From JADZAI01 sp047602465 (GTDB lineage Bacteria; Pseudomonadota; Alphaproteobacteria; Micropepsales; Micropepsaceae): DNA of 64,000 nucleotides. Below, in pieces: positions 1-8,363 of this stretch. Numbering within the stretch: the first letter of the stretch is position 1; each line of letters begins with the position of its first letter. Made by a program: the position numbers and the translations under genes. The notes under the pieces are model-generated. The model was given only the letters and a program-made list of their open reading frames with translations. It was not told the DNA's origin and searched no databases. The stretch spans positions 1,364,001 to 1,428,000 of the forward strand of contig JASGHF010000001.1 in NCBI GenBank assembly GCA_047602465.1, given 5' to 3'.

Positions 1-435
1 GACCGGGCCGCTCGCGACGAAGCCGACGAGATCGCGCCCGCGCCCCGCCGCCGTCACCGCATCGACGATCTCGCCCGGCGCGGGCATCGCGCCCCCGATG
101 GTGCGCTCGCTATTGGCCGGCGTGTCGTTCACCAGCAGATACGGGTCTTCCGGCGCGTCGACGTTCAGCGCGCGCAGAGCGGCGACGCTGCGCGCGATGC
201 GGTCGGCGTCCTCGTCCATATCGCCGGTCAGGCTGAGGCTCGCCTCGGTGTGGCGCTTGCCGTCGATCAGGTCGATGACCGCCTCCACTTCCTTCACATG
301 GCCGGGCTGGCGCACCGCGCTCTTGTTGAAGCGGATGAAGGTTGAATCCTCGGCGCGATAGTTGAGGAGGAAATCCTCCGCGCCCGTTATCTCGCCTGCG
401 ACGGTGCGGGCGATGGCCTCGAAATGCTCGCGCAT
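1..435 (-). CDS. TldD/PmbA (TldE-type) protease subunit, partial
   Basis: The 145 codons visible from ATG 435 form the N-terminal part of a TldD/PmbA-family protein; the C-terminal part lies beyond the left edge. The start is MREHFEAIARTVAGE, followed by a 'FIRFNKSAVRQPG' stretch typical of the substrate-groove domain of these proteins. The gene begins 3 bp after the stop of the TldD-like gene upstream, so the two form an operon. Known for the family: TldD and TldE/PmbA form a heterodimeric metalloprotease that degrades unfolded peptides and processes modified peptides, with only TldD carrying the metal site. Assignment as the TldE-type partner rests on this pairing, because the metal-site region is not visible here. 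Confidence 0.75.
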   Translation of the reverse strand, partial: MREHFEAIARTVAGEITGAEDFLLNYRAEDSTFIRFNKSAVRQPGHVKEVEAVIDLIDGKRHTEASLSLTGDMDEDADRIARSVAALRALNVDAPEDPYLLVNDTPANSERTIGGAMPAPGEIVDAVTAAGRGRDLVGFVASGPV

Positions 436-438
436 GGT

Positions 439-1869
439 TCAGGCGCCTCCGAACACGGAGACATTGCCGAAGAGGCAGGCGGGCGTTGCATGGCCCACCT
501 TCACCGCCTGGTTCGGTTCGCCCTTGCCGCAATAGGGCGTGCCGGAGACGAGGAACGTCTCCGGTCCGCCAACGCCTTTCAGCGACCGCCAGAAGCTGGA
601 GGAAATGCCGCGATAGTTGGGATTGCGGACGACCTGACCCAGCTTCCCGTCCCTGATGACCCGGCCATACTCACAGCCGAACTGGAATTTGTTGCGGCTG
701 TCGTCGATCGACCACGAGCGGTTGGTCTCCATATAGACCCCGCGCTCCACCCGGCTCACCAGATCGTCGAGCGTGCCCTCGCCCGGCTCCAGGTTGATGT
801 TCGCCATGCGGTCGATGGGCGGGCGATTCCAGGAACAGGCCCGCTCGTTGGCGACCCCCGGCAGGTTCGCCCGCGCCTGGCTGGTCGCGCCGCCCAGCGG
901 CCGCTCCAGCATGCCCTGCCGGATCAGGAATTCCTTGGTCGCCGGCGTGCCGACATCGTCCGCCGGATAGCTGGCGATCTCCTCGCCGAGCGTCGGATCG
1001 AACGTGATGTTCAGCAGATCGCTGCCGTAACGGAAGGCGCCGAACATGTCCGGCGTCACGAAGCTGGTGCCTGCATAATTCCGCTCGTCGCCCAGGATGC
1101 GGTCCAGCTCCAGCGGGTGACCGATCGATTCATGGATCTGCAGCACCATCTGGCCCGGCCCCAGGATGAGGTCCATGTCGCCCTCGGGGCAGTTGGGCGC
1201 CTCAAGCAATTCGATCGCCTCGCGGCCGACCTGCGCGGGAGCTGCGAAAAAGCCCAGATCGTCAAGCACTTCCGCGCCGCCCGCGCGCATGCCGGCGTCG
1301 GCCCAGGTGCGGCGCTGGGTCTCGCCCTGCGCGCTCGCCGCAGCCCAGAGCTGCGGCATCAGATAATGCACGCGCTGGGCGATCCGGCCCCCTGCCGCGT
1401 CGAGATAAAGCTGTTCCTTGTCGATGGCCCAGAAGGCGGCGCCCCAGTCGACGATCCGGTCGTCAACCTTCAACGCGGCGGAGGCATCACGCAGGAAACC
1501 TGTTTTCTCGCGCGCAGTCACACCTGTCCAGGGACGCCGTTCCGGCGCCCGATAGTCGACCTGCCTGGTCAACGGAGCCGGGGCCGGATATCCGGGGATC
1601 ATCCGGTTTTCCGCCATTTCCGCCGCCGCGATGGCCCGCTCCATGGCCTCCGCCAGTCCCCTGAAGCTCAGATCGCTGGTCGCCGCATACCCCACAGCGC
1701 CCCGGTGGTGGACAGTCACCATCCCGCCCACGCTTTCCCCCACCCGGGCAGGCTGCGGCACATCCCGCTCAACCGTCAGGCGCTCTTCGCGCCGCCGTTC
1801 CAGGCGCAGCGTGACGTGATCGACAGCGGGCAGCAACTCGCGAAATCGCCGCTCAATCTCGGAAAACAT
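439..1869 (-). CDS. TldD-like metalloprotease subunit
   Basis: A 476-residue protein, close to the usual TldD length. The zinc-binding HESIGH motif (HExxxH) lies at residues 246-251, followed by P-L-E-L-D, and near the C-terminus TPYCGKGEP supplies the cysteine that is the third metal ligand in this family. The role is proteolysis of unfolded or modified peptides in the cytoplasm as a heterodimer with a TldE/PmbA partner, which the next gene appears to encode. An in-frame ATG at 1962 would add 31 residues of unlikely composition; ATG 1869 matches the family start (MFSEIERRF). Its promoter must lie in the shared 407-bp region with the divergent TonB receptor. Confidence 0.87.
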   Translation of the reverse strand: MFSEIERRFRELLPAVDHVTLRLERRREERLTVERDVPQPARVGESVGGMVTVHHRGAVGYAATSDLSFRGLAEAMERAIAAAEMAENRMIPGYPAPAPLTRQVDYRAPERRPWTGVTAREKTGFLRDASAALKVDDRIVDWGAAFWAIDKEQLYLDAAGGRIAQRVHYLMPQLWAAASAQGETQRRTWADAGMRAGGAEVLDDLGFFAAPAQVGREAIELLEAPNCPEGDMDLILGPGQMVLQIHESIGHPLELDRILGDERNYAGTSFVTPDMFGAFRYGSDLLNITFDPTLGEEIASYPADDVGTPATKEFLIRQGMLERPLGGATSQARANLPGVANERACSWNRPPIDRMANINLEPGEGTLDDLVSRVERGVYMETNRSWSIDDSRNKFQFGCEYGRVIRDGKLGQVVRNPNYRGISSSFWRSLKGVGGPETFLVSGTPYCGKGEPNQAVKVGHATPACLFGNVSVFGGA

Positions 1870-2276
1870 GGGGAAAAGCCTGACTGGGGTTGGGTTGCCG
1901 ACATTGATGTCTCGAGCGGCGCGTGCGGTCAAATCCGCATACTCGTTGCATACCCAAAACAAGCCCGACTTTCAGGCGTTCTTATCCCTTAACGGCGGTT
2001 AACACCTATACGGGCACTGCACAAAAGCCACACCCCCGCTCCAACGTGTCGCCGAAGCGTCAAACTGTTTGACCGGTATAGACCCCGCTCATAGCTTCTG
2101 GCCCCAACGGCCAAAGGGTTACCGGACTCCGCGTACGCGGAGGCGGGTCTTTCGGTCAGCCGGATTAGCGGGGGGCTAACACCAGCTATTCCGGAATGCC
2201 TGATGCCCGGGGGCGGCAAAAAGCGCCGAATTCGGTCAAGGTCGTCTTATTGTAAAACCTTGAAGGGGGTTTCTCT
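1870..2276. promoter_or_regulatory. Divergent intergenic region with two palindromes
   Basis: This 407-bp gene-free region separates the leftward TldD-like gene from the rightward TonB receptor. It holds TCAAACtGTTTGA at 2060-2072 (6-bp arms, 1-bp centre) and a perfect 16-bp palindrome CTCCGCGTACGCGGAG at 2127-2142. A TTAAC repeat (TTAA 1989-1992, TTAAC 1999-2003) loosely resembles a CtrA site but has 6 rather than the canonical 7 bases between halves. TTGACC at 2069-2074 could be a -35 box for the receptor, but no convincing -10 follows. The receptor's ribosome site AGGGGG sits about 8 bases before its GTG. Assignments of the palindromes are inference. Confidence 0.4.
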
Positions 2277-5270
2277 GTGACTGAATCACTACTTGAGCGG
2301 ACTCTGAAGTCCGCGCTCCTCGCGGGCGCCAGCTTCGCCATCCTGGCGGGCACGGCGATCGCGCAGGAAACTGCCCCGGCCGCCGAGCCGGCAGCCGCTA
2401 CCGCCGATGGCGCCGGCGAGGAAGAAGTTACCGTTACGGGTTCGCGCCTCAAGAAGCCGAACCAGGAAAACCCCACCTCGACCGTCGTCATCGACGCGCT
2501 TGCGGTGGAACTGTCGGGCGAAGCCAACGCCGCTGACATCCTGCGTCAGGTTCCGCAGATCGGCGTGACAGGCCTGTCGCCCACGAACTCGAACTTCTTC
2601 ACGACCTCGCAGGGTATGAACACCATCGACCTGCGCAACCTCGGCACCGACCGCACGCTCGTTCTCGTGAACGGCAAGCGCTTCGTCGCCGGTAGCTCGG
2701 GCTCGCAGGTCGTCGACATCAACATGATCCCGACGGCTCTCATCGAGAGCATCGACGTCGTGACCGGCGGCGCCTCGGCGGTGTACGGTTCGGACGCTCT
2801 CGCCGGCGTCGTGAACTTCAACCTGAACAAGAACTTCACGGGCGTCGCTGTTGCGCTGCAGGGCGGCTGGAACGAAGTCTACTCGACCAACTCGACGGCG
2901 CGCGCCTCGCTGACCGCCGGCTCCGACTTCGCCGACGGCAAGGGCAATGCGGTGTTCTCGGTCTCGTATGACTGGAGCGGTGCGGCCTATGCCCGTTCGC
3001 GTCCGGAAACGGCGCATGACTGCTTGTCGCTGGCGTTCTTCGGTACCGGTACGGCTCTTGAGCAGGATTGCTCCCCGGCCCGCGGCTCGGGCTTCGCTCT
3101 CGGTGGCGTGTTCCTGCTGTCGAACGCAGCCGGCGCAGCGCCTGGTGCGGCCGGGACGCGCGTGATCGACCCGGTGACGGGGTTGCTTCGCGGCCTCGTT
3201 GCGACCGATCGCTTCGATCGTCAGGCCCAGCGTCTGAACCTTGTTCCGCTCGAGCGGACCAATTTCTCGGCGTTCGTCAACTACGACGTGGCGCCCGGGC
3301 ACACGCTGTATTTCGAGGGCTACTACGCTAAGTCGGAGTCGACCTCGCAGATCGAGCCGTTCCCGCTGGACAGCGCGAACATCTACGGCATGACTCAGCA
3401 GGTCGGTCAGCAGCAGGGTATCGTGGCCGGCATCCCGCTCACCAACCCGTACATTCCGGCGGATCTTCTGGCTCTTGCCGTTTCGCGCGGCGCGAACGCC
3501 ATCGGCTTCAACCGTCGTGCGGCCGAGTTCGGCAACCGTGGTTCGGAGTCGACCCGTTCGACCGCCCGCTTCGTCCTGGGTATGGAAGGCGAGATCGGCG
3601 GCGGCTGGAACTACGACATGTCGTATGTCTGGGGCCAGACGCTGGACGCGCAGTTCTCGAACGGTCAGGTCAACGTTGCCAACTTCCGCAACGCGCTTGA
3701 CGCGATCGATCTGGGCGGCGGCAACATCGTTTGCCGTGACCCCATCGCCCGCGCCCAGGGTTGCGTTCCCGTCAACCTGTTCATTCCGGTTACGACGGTC
3801 GGTAACTTCACTCAGCAGCAGCTGGACTACCTGAAGGCCAACTCGACCCGCGAACAGCGCGTTGAGCAGGAAGTTCTCTCGCTGATCGTCGATGGCGACC
3901 TGTTCGAGCTTCCCGCCGGCGCCATCCAGGCCGCTTTCGGCCTCGAGTATCGTCAGGAGTCCAGCCTTGACCGTCCGGACGTTCTTTCCCAGCAGGGTCT
4001 GAACGGCGGCAACAAGGCCCCGGTCACCGCCGGTTCGTTCGACGTGTACGAAGCCTTCGCCGAAGTCAGCATCCCGCTCCTGGTCGATCAGCCCTGGGCG
4101 AAGGAACTGACGCTGCACGGTGCGGCCCGTTACTCGGACTACTCGACGGTCGACACCACGTTCGCCTACGCGGCCGACCTGACCTGGGCGCCGACCGAGG
4201 ACATCAAGTTCCGCGGTCAGTATGCGCAGGCCGTTCGCGCCCCGAACATCGCCGAGCTCTATCAGGGCCCGTCGGAAACGTTCGGCGTCGTGGTCGATCC
4301 TTGCAACAACCTGCGTACGGCCGCCGGTGGCGGTCCGCTTGCGGGCGGTCCGACGAATCCGACCATCATTGCGAACTGCTTGGCTAACGCCGGCATCGCT
4401 GCGCGCGCCAACGCGGCGACTGGCTTCGTCCTGTCGCAGACCGAGCTTCAGGGCACGGGCGGTTTCCAGGGTGGCAACCCGAGCCTCACCGAGGAGACGG
4501 CGACGACCTACACGTTCGGCTTCGTCTTCACGCCGAAGTTCGCCAAGTGGGCCGAATCGCTGGTTCTCAGCGTCGACTACTTCAACATCGAGATCGAAGA
4601 CGCGATTGCGGCCGTCGGCCGTAACACGACGATCGACCTCTGCTACCAGTCGGCCGGCCTGAGCAGCCCGTTCTGCGGCAACGTCATTCGTGACGTCAAC
4701 GGCGCGATCGAAGAAGTCAACACGGGCGCGGCCAACTCGCGCACGCTGGAGACCTCGGGCATCGACGTTCAGCTCGGCTATCGCTGGGATCTGACGGATG
4801 CGTTCGGCAGCGAGGGCGACGACCTCGGCATGCTGACGCTGACGGTCAACTACCAGTGGCTGAACAACCTGACGACGACGGTGCTTCCGGGCACGCCGTT
4901 CGAAGCGACCACCGAGTCCGTTGGCCTGCTGGGTGCGTTCCGTCATGAAGTCCAGGCGAGCCTCCTGTACGAGATCGGCGACTTCACGCTGAACCTCGAT
5001 GCGAACTACACCAGCGACGCCCACGACTTTAACGATCCGGACGTCTATGACGTGCCGGTCAAGATCGGCGGCAAGTGGTTCTTCGACGCGCAGGTCCGTT
5101 ACAACGTCCTCGAGTCGACGACCCTGGTGTTCGGCGTCCGCAACCTGACGGACGAGTTCGTGATGATTGGCCAGGGCCTTGCGGAAATCCCGACCGGCTG
5201 GGCCACCGATCCGTCGGCCTATGACGGCATGGGTCGCCGCTTCTACGCTGGCGTCCGTCTCCGCTACTAA
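2277..5270 (+). CDS. TonB-dependent outer-membrane receptor
   Basis: A 997-residue protein starting at GTG 2277. A signal peptide of about 29 residues ends AGTAIA before Gln30. It is followed by an acidic/alanine linker, a TonB-box-like segment (EEVTVTGSR), a plug domain (LRQVPQI, LVLVNGKRF, GGASAVYGSDALAGVVN) and a long beta-barrel ending in an aromatic residue (RFYAGVRLRY), the usual barrel-insertion signal. Such receptors import large scarce ligands across the outer membrane using TonB/ExbBD energy. The length and the Asn/Ser-rich loops fit the large carbohydrate or peptide receptors abundant in Caulobacter-like bacteria, but the ligand cannot be read from sequence. It appears to be a single-gene unit: no TonB, SusD or transport partner is adjacent and a strong terminator follows. 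Confidence 0.92.
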   Translation: MTESLLERTLKSALLAGASFAILAGTAIAQETAPAAEPAAATADGAGEEEVTVTGSRLKKPNQENPTSTVVIDALAVELSGEANAADILRQVPQIGVTGLSPTNSNFFTTSQGMNTIDLRNLGTDRTLVLVNGKRFVAGSSGSQVVDINMIPTALIESIDVVTGGASAVYGSDALAGVVNFNLNKNFTGVAVALQGGWNEVYSTNSTARASLTAGSDFADGKGNAVFSVSYDWSGAAYARSRPETAHDCLSLAFFGTGTALEQDCSPARGSGFALGGVFLLSNAAGAAPGAAGTRVIDPVTGLLRGLVATDRFDRQAQRLNLVPLERTNFSAFVNYDVAPGHTLYFEGYYAKSESTSQIEPFPLDSANIYGMTQQVGQQQGIVAGIPLTNPYIPADLLALAVSRGANAIGFNRRAAEFGNRGSESTRSTARFVLGMEGEIGGGWNYDMSYVWGQTLDAQFSNGQVNVANFRNALDAIDLGGGNIVCRDPIARAQGCVPVNLFIPVTTVGNFTQQQLDYLKANSTREQRVEQEVLSLIVDGDLFELPAGAIQAAFGLEYRQESSLDRPDVLSQQGLNGGNKAPVTAGSFDVYEAFAEVSIPLLVDQPWAKELTLHGAARYSDYSTVDTTFAYAADLTWAPTEDIKFRGQYAQAVRAPNIAELYQGPSETFGVVVDPCNNLRTAAGGGPLAGGPTNPTIIANCLANAGIAARANAATGFVLSQTELQGTGGFQGGNPSLTEETATTYTFGFVFTPKFAKWAESLVLSVDYFNIEIEDAIAAVGRNTTIDLCYQSAGLSSPFCGNVIRDVNGAIEEVNTGAANSRTLETSGIDVQLGYRWDLTDAFGSEGDDLGMLTLTVNYQWLNNLTTTVLPGTPFEATTESVGLLGAFRHEVQASLLYEIGDFTLNLDANYTSDAHDFNDPDVYDVPVKIGGKWFFDAQVRYNVLESTTLVFGVRNLTDEFVMIGQGLAEIPTGWATDPSAYDGMGRRFYAGVRLRY

Positions 5271-5296
5271 CAGCGGCTGACAGATATGAGTTCGGG

Positions 5297-5327
5297 GAAG
5301 GGGGGCGAAAGCCCCCCTTCTTCTTTT
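5297..5327 (+). terminator. Rho-independent terminator of the TonB receptor
   Basis: A perfect 10-bp GC-rich stem (5297-5306 paired with 5311-5320) with a GAAA tetraloop is followed by TTCTTTT. It lies 26 bp after the receptor stop codon, so it ends that transcript and insulates the following VOC gene. Confidence 0.9.
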
Positions 5328-5397
5328 GACGCCGGCGATGCGCCCTGACCGCGAATGGCCGCTAGGACGAAGGCGTGGCGGGCGATAAGGTCCGCCT

Positions 5398-5745
5398 ATG
5401 CCCGTCTTCGCCGCCTACACGCTCGTCTTCGTCCGCAACATGAACCGCGCCGTCGCGTTCTATCGCGACGCCATCGGCATGACGCCGCGCATCACGACGC
5501 CGGCGTGGAGCGAGCTGGAGATCGAAGGCGCGATCATCGCGCTGCATTCGGGCGGCGAAAGCGGGACGCGGGACATTCCGCTGGGGTTCAAGGTGCTGAA
5601 CATCGACGCCGTCGCCAACGCCATCGTCAGCGCGGGCGGCTTCATTCATTCGCCCAAGCGCCAGGCGCCGGGCGAGCCGGCCATCATCAAGGCCGGCGAC
5701 ACCGAAGGAAACGTGTTCTTCCTGTCTGAAGGCCCCGGCGCCTGA
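5398..5745 (+). CDS. VOC (glyoxalase/bleomycin-resistance) family protein
   Basis: A 115-residue single VOC module. The first beta-alpha-beta unit reads MPVFAAYTLVFVRNMNRAVAFYRDAIGM, and the protein ends in the family's typical DTEGNVFFL strand, where an acidic metal ligand normally sits. The first-strand metal ligand (usually His, Gln or Glu) is not obvious: residue positions there are Tyr and Val, so metal-dependent catalysis is doubtful and a binding or sequestering role is possible. VOC proteins cover lyases, dioxygenases and antibiotic-binding proteins, so no substrate is assigned. The gene is convergent with sppA, 13 bp away. Confidence 0.8.
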   Translation: MPVFAAYTLVFVRNMNRAVAFYRDAIGMTPRITTPAWSELEIEGAIIALHSGGESGTRDIPLGFKVLNIDAVANAIVSAGGFIHSPKRQAPGEPAIIKAGDTEGNVFFLSEGPGA

Positions 5746-5758
5746 GGCGCCGGACCCG

Positions 5759-7549
5759 CTAACGGATTTCGACCGGGGTCATCCGGACTTCATCGCCGCC
5801 CCGGGCAGGGCCGATGATCTGGAACAGGGTCCGCGCCGCATCGCTGTCCAGCGCATTCACGAGGGCGGTCAGCCGCTCTCCCGTGCTGGCGGCGCGGCCC
5901 AGCGTCGCCCAGAAATTGTCCCAGGCCGAAAGCTGCGGGTAGATCTGCACATCCACCAGCGCGCCAGGCGCGAAGCCGGCCAGTTTGATCGTCTCGTCGA
6001 GCGCGTCCGACAGGCCGCCGAAACGGTCGATCAGTTTCAGCCCGATGGCATCGACGCCCGACCACACCCGCCCCCGCGCGATCTGCTGGACCGTTTCCAG
6101 CGGAATCTTGCGCCCTTCGGCGACGGCGGCGGTGAAACGGGCATAGATCTGGTCCAGCGTCGCCTCGAACTTCGCGCGCTGTTCGGGCGTCCAGTCGGCG
6201 AATTCGGAGTACATGTCCGCATTGGCGCCGATCCCGATCGAGACCGGATTGAGACCCGCCAGACGATAGGTGTCCCGCAGCATCACCTTGCCCGACAAGA
6301 CGCCGATCGACCCGGTAATGGTGGCGGGCGAGGCGAAGATCACGTCGGCATACATGGAAATCCAGTAGCCGCCGGAGGCCGCGACCGGCCCCATGCTCAC
6401 CACGACCTTCTTGCCCCGGCCCTGCGCCTTACGCAGCGCGTCCAGCATCACATCCGACGCCAGCGCCGACCCGCCGGGCGAGTTCACGCGCAACAGGATC
6501 GCCTTCACGCGCGGATCGTCTGATGCGGCGCGGACGGCGCTCGCGATCGTCTCGCCGCCGGCGGCGCGGCCATTGTAGGAATCCTCGCCCGACGCCCCAT
6601 CGACGATAGCGCCATCTGCCGCAATGAGGGCGATCGCGCCATCCTTGGAATAGGGATAGGCGTAAGGCGAGCCTTCACGAGCGTAATAAGCCTCGATCGG
6701 CACGATATCGGAGCCGTCGCCCGCCCGTTCCTTGGCAGCCGCCTCCGCATCGTCATAAAAGCCGATCCTGTCGGCCAGCTTCGCATCGACCGCGCCCTGT
6801 GTGAGATACGGCGCGTTGTCGAGCAGGCTGCGGAAAGCGGCGCCGTCCATCTTGCGGGATGCCGCAATGTCGGCGGTCAGCGTGTCATAGATCGACTGCA
6901 GCAGGCGTGTCGTGGCCTCGCGATGGGCCGGCGTGTAGTCGGTTTCGGTGTAGACATTGGCGGCGTTCTTGAATTCGTAGCGCTTGCCGATATCCGCCTT
7001 CACCGACAGTTTGTCGAAAAGGCCGCGCAGAAAGACGGTCGTCGACAGCATGCCGACGGCGTTCATTTCGCTGGTCGGCTGCAGCCAGATTTCGTCGGCA
7101 AGGCTCGCGACATAGTACTGCCCGATGCCGGGGCCGGAGAAACTGCCGGCCTGGGCGATCACGAAACGGCCTTCACCGCCGGCCCGGAAGGCCTCGATCG
7201 CCTGTTTCAGCTCCTGTGCGTGGGCGCCGGCGATGCCCCCCTGCCCGACATGCAGCAGGATGCCCTTCACACGCTGATCGGCGGTCGCCTTCTTTAGCGC
7301 GAAGATCACATCGATGAAAGACAGCGGCGCCTGCCCGAAAAGGACAGGCGTGGGCGAATCCGAGAAGCCGCCGCGGGCGTCGATCGCCAGAATGGTTTTC
7401 GGCGGCAGGCCGGGGTCGGTCATCGCGCCATAGATCGACATGCCGCCGACCAGAATGACGATCAACGCGGCGATCGTGCCGAGAACGGCGAAGGCATTCA
7501 GAAAGCGCCGGCCGATCCAGCCGAAAACCGCCCCGAGAAACGCAACCAT
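5759..7549 (-). CDS. sppA: Signal peptide peptidase SppA, 67K type
   Basis: A 596-residue protein of the long two-domain class. One membrane segment lies at about residues 19-42, followed by tandem ClpP/crotonase-fold peptidase domains. The likely nucleophile is Ser392 in VAASGGYW of the second domain. The probable general-base lysine is Lys194 (YEFKNAAN) in the first domain, matching the split Ser/Lys dyad of E. coli SppA. It cleaves residual signal peptides within the inner membrane. ATG 7549 (MVAFLGAVFG) was chosen because a GGTGACGG ribosome site precedes it and the membrane segment then starts near the N-terminus; the upstream in-frame ATG at 7627 would add 26 arginine-rich residues. Confidence 0.92.
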   Translation of the reverse strand: MVAFLGAVFGWIGRRFLNAFAVLGTIAALIVILVGGMSIYGAMTDPGLPPKTILAIDARGGFSDSPTPVLFGQAPLSFIDVIFALKKATADQRVKGILLHVGQGGIAGAHAQELKQAIEAFRAGGEGRFVIAQAGSFSGPGIGQYYVASLADEIWLQPTSEMNAVGMLSTTVFLRGLFDKLSVKADIGKRYEFKNAANVYTETDYTPAHREATTRLLQSIYDTLTADIAASRKMDGAAFRSLLDNAPYLTQGAVDAKLADRIGFYDDAEAAAKERAGDGSDIVPIEAYYAREGSPYAYPYSKDGAIALIAADGAIVDGASGEDSYNGRAAGGETIASAVRAASDDPRVKAILLRVNSPGGSALASDVMLDALRKAQGRGKKVVVSMGPVAASGGYWISMYADVIFASPATITGSIGVLSGKVMLRDTYRLAGLNPVSIGIGANADMYSEFADWTPEQRAKFEATLDQIYARFTAAVAEGRKIPLETVQQIARGRVWSGVDAIGLKLIDRFGGLSDALDETIKLAGFAPGALVDVQIYPQLSAWDNFWATLGRAASTGERLTALVNALDSDAARTLFQIIGPARGGDEVRMTPVEIR

Positions 7550-7647
7550 GCCGTCACCCCTGAATCGCCGTTCGATCCGGGCGACCCTAGCGGCGGGCGG
7601 GGGTGAAATCCACGTAAGCGCCGTCACGGCGGCGCGAGCTTCACAAC

Positions 7648-7679
7648 GGAAAAGGGCCGGCGGATCGCTCCGCCGGCCC
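7648..7679 (-). terminator. Rho-independent terminator of the phasin gene
   Basis: A perfect 11-bp stem (7654-7664 with 7669-7679) closes a 4-base loop. Read leftward it is followed by TTTTCC. It sits 25 bp beyond the phasin stop codon, ending that transcript ahead of sppA. Confidence 0.85.
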
Positions 7680-7704
7680 CTACCGAATTCCTGTCCGTCA
7701 GGCC

Positions 7705-8211
7705 TTAAGCGGCCTTGCGGAAGCTCGCGATGCTTTCACGGACGGGCTTGAACGCGTCCTTGGCGGCTTCGGCGGCGATCTCACCGACCGTACGCACGTT
7801 CTGGACCGAGGTCTGGAACTGGCTGCGGACATAGGCGGTCTGGATCTCGAAGGCTTCCTTCACCGACTTCGCGGTGGCGACCTTCTTGACCGCGTTGAAA
7901 TAGGTGTTGGCGTCGGCCTGGGCGAACTCGATCACCTTCAGGTTGACGTCACGCAGGCCGGCGCCCGCAACTTCCAGCGACGAACGGACAACGCCGAACG
8001 CATCGCCGGCATTCTCACGGGCCGCCTTCACGCGGTCCTGCACCTGCTCCCAGGCGTCTTTCGCGCGCTCGGTGATCGTCTCGACGCGGTCTTCGATGGC
8101 CTCGCGGGCCTTCGCGACGAACGAGGAGTCGATCGCCTTTTCGGCGGCCTTGGGGGCAGCCTTCGCCTTGTTCACAACCTTCTTCACGGTCGTCTTCACG
8201 GTCTTCGCCAT
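7705..8211 (-). CDS. Phasin family protein
   Basis: A 168-residue, almost wholly alpha-helical protein. The basic Ala/Lys-rich N-terminus (MAKTVKTTVKKVVNKAKAA) is followed by a phasin domain of amphipathic helices with characteristic segments such as DANTYFNAVKKVATAKS, EAFEIQTAYVRSQF and AKDAFKPVRESIASF. Phasins coat polyhydroxyalkanoate granules and control their size and number. ATG 8211 is preceded by a purine-rich GGAGACC. An inverted repeat at 8295-8327 in the promoter resembles the TGC-rich operators bound by PhaR repressors. No PHA synthase or depolymerase gene is in the window. Confidence 0.9.
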   Translation of the reverse strand: MAKTVKTTVKKVVNKAKAAPKAAEKAIDSSFVAKAREAIEDRVETITERAKDAWEQVQDRVKAARENAGDAFGVVRSSLEVAGAGLRDVNLKVIEFAQADANTYFNAVKKVATAKSVKEAFEIQTAYVRSQFQTSVQNVRTVGEIAAEAAKDAFKPVRESIASFRKAA

Positions 8212-8294
8212 GATGGTCTCCATCTCAATCTGTTGGGGCAGTGTCATCGGTGACGATCACCGCCCTGCCTGAGGAGGGAGATAGGGGAGGCTTT

Positions 8295-8327
8295 GCTGCA
8301 TTGCAACATAAATCATCGCAATGCAGC
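8295..8327. promoter_or_regulatory. Inverted repeat upstream of phasin, candidate PhaR operator
   Basis: Perfect 10-bp arms GCTGCATTGC (8295-8304) and GCAATGCAGC (8318-8327) flank an AT-rich 13-base spacer, 84 bp upstream of the phasin start. PhaR regulators of alphaproteobacteria bind TGC/GCA-rich palindromes at phasin promoters, and both arms contain TGCATTGC-type sequence. It could also act as a hairpin for the end of the hydrolase transcript, but no T-run follows on either strand, so the operator reading is preferred. Confidence 0.5.
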
Positions 8328-8363
8328 GAAAATTATCCCAAGTATCTGATTGGAAATCATATT

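Noticed and set aside
1989..2003. CtrA binding site
   Set aside because: TTAA-N6-TTAAC has one base less than the canonical spacing, so it is noted but not called.
2289..5024. Long antisense open frame within the TonB receptor
   Set aside because: Composition is Arg/Val-rich without a fold; the receptor on the plus strand has signal peptide, plug and barrel motifs.
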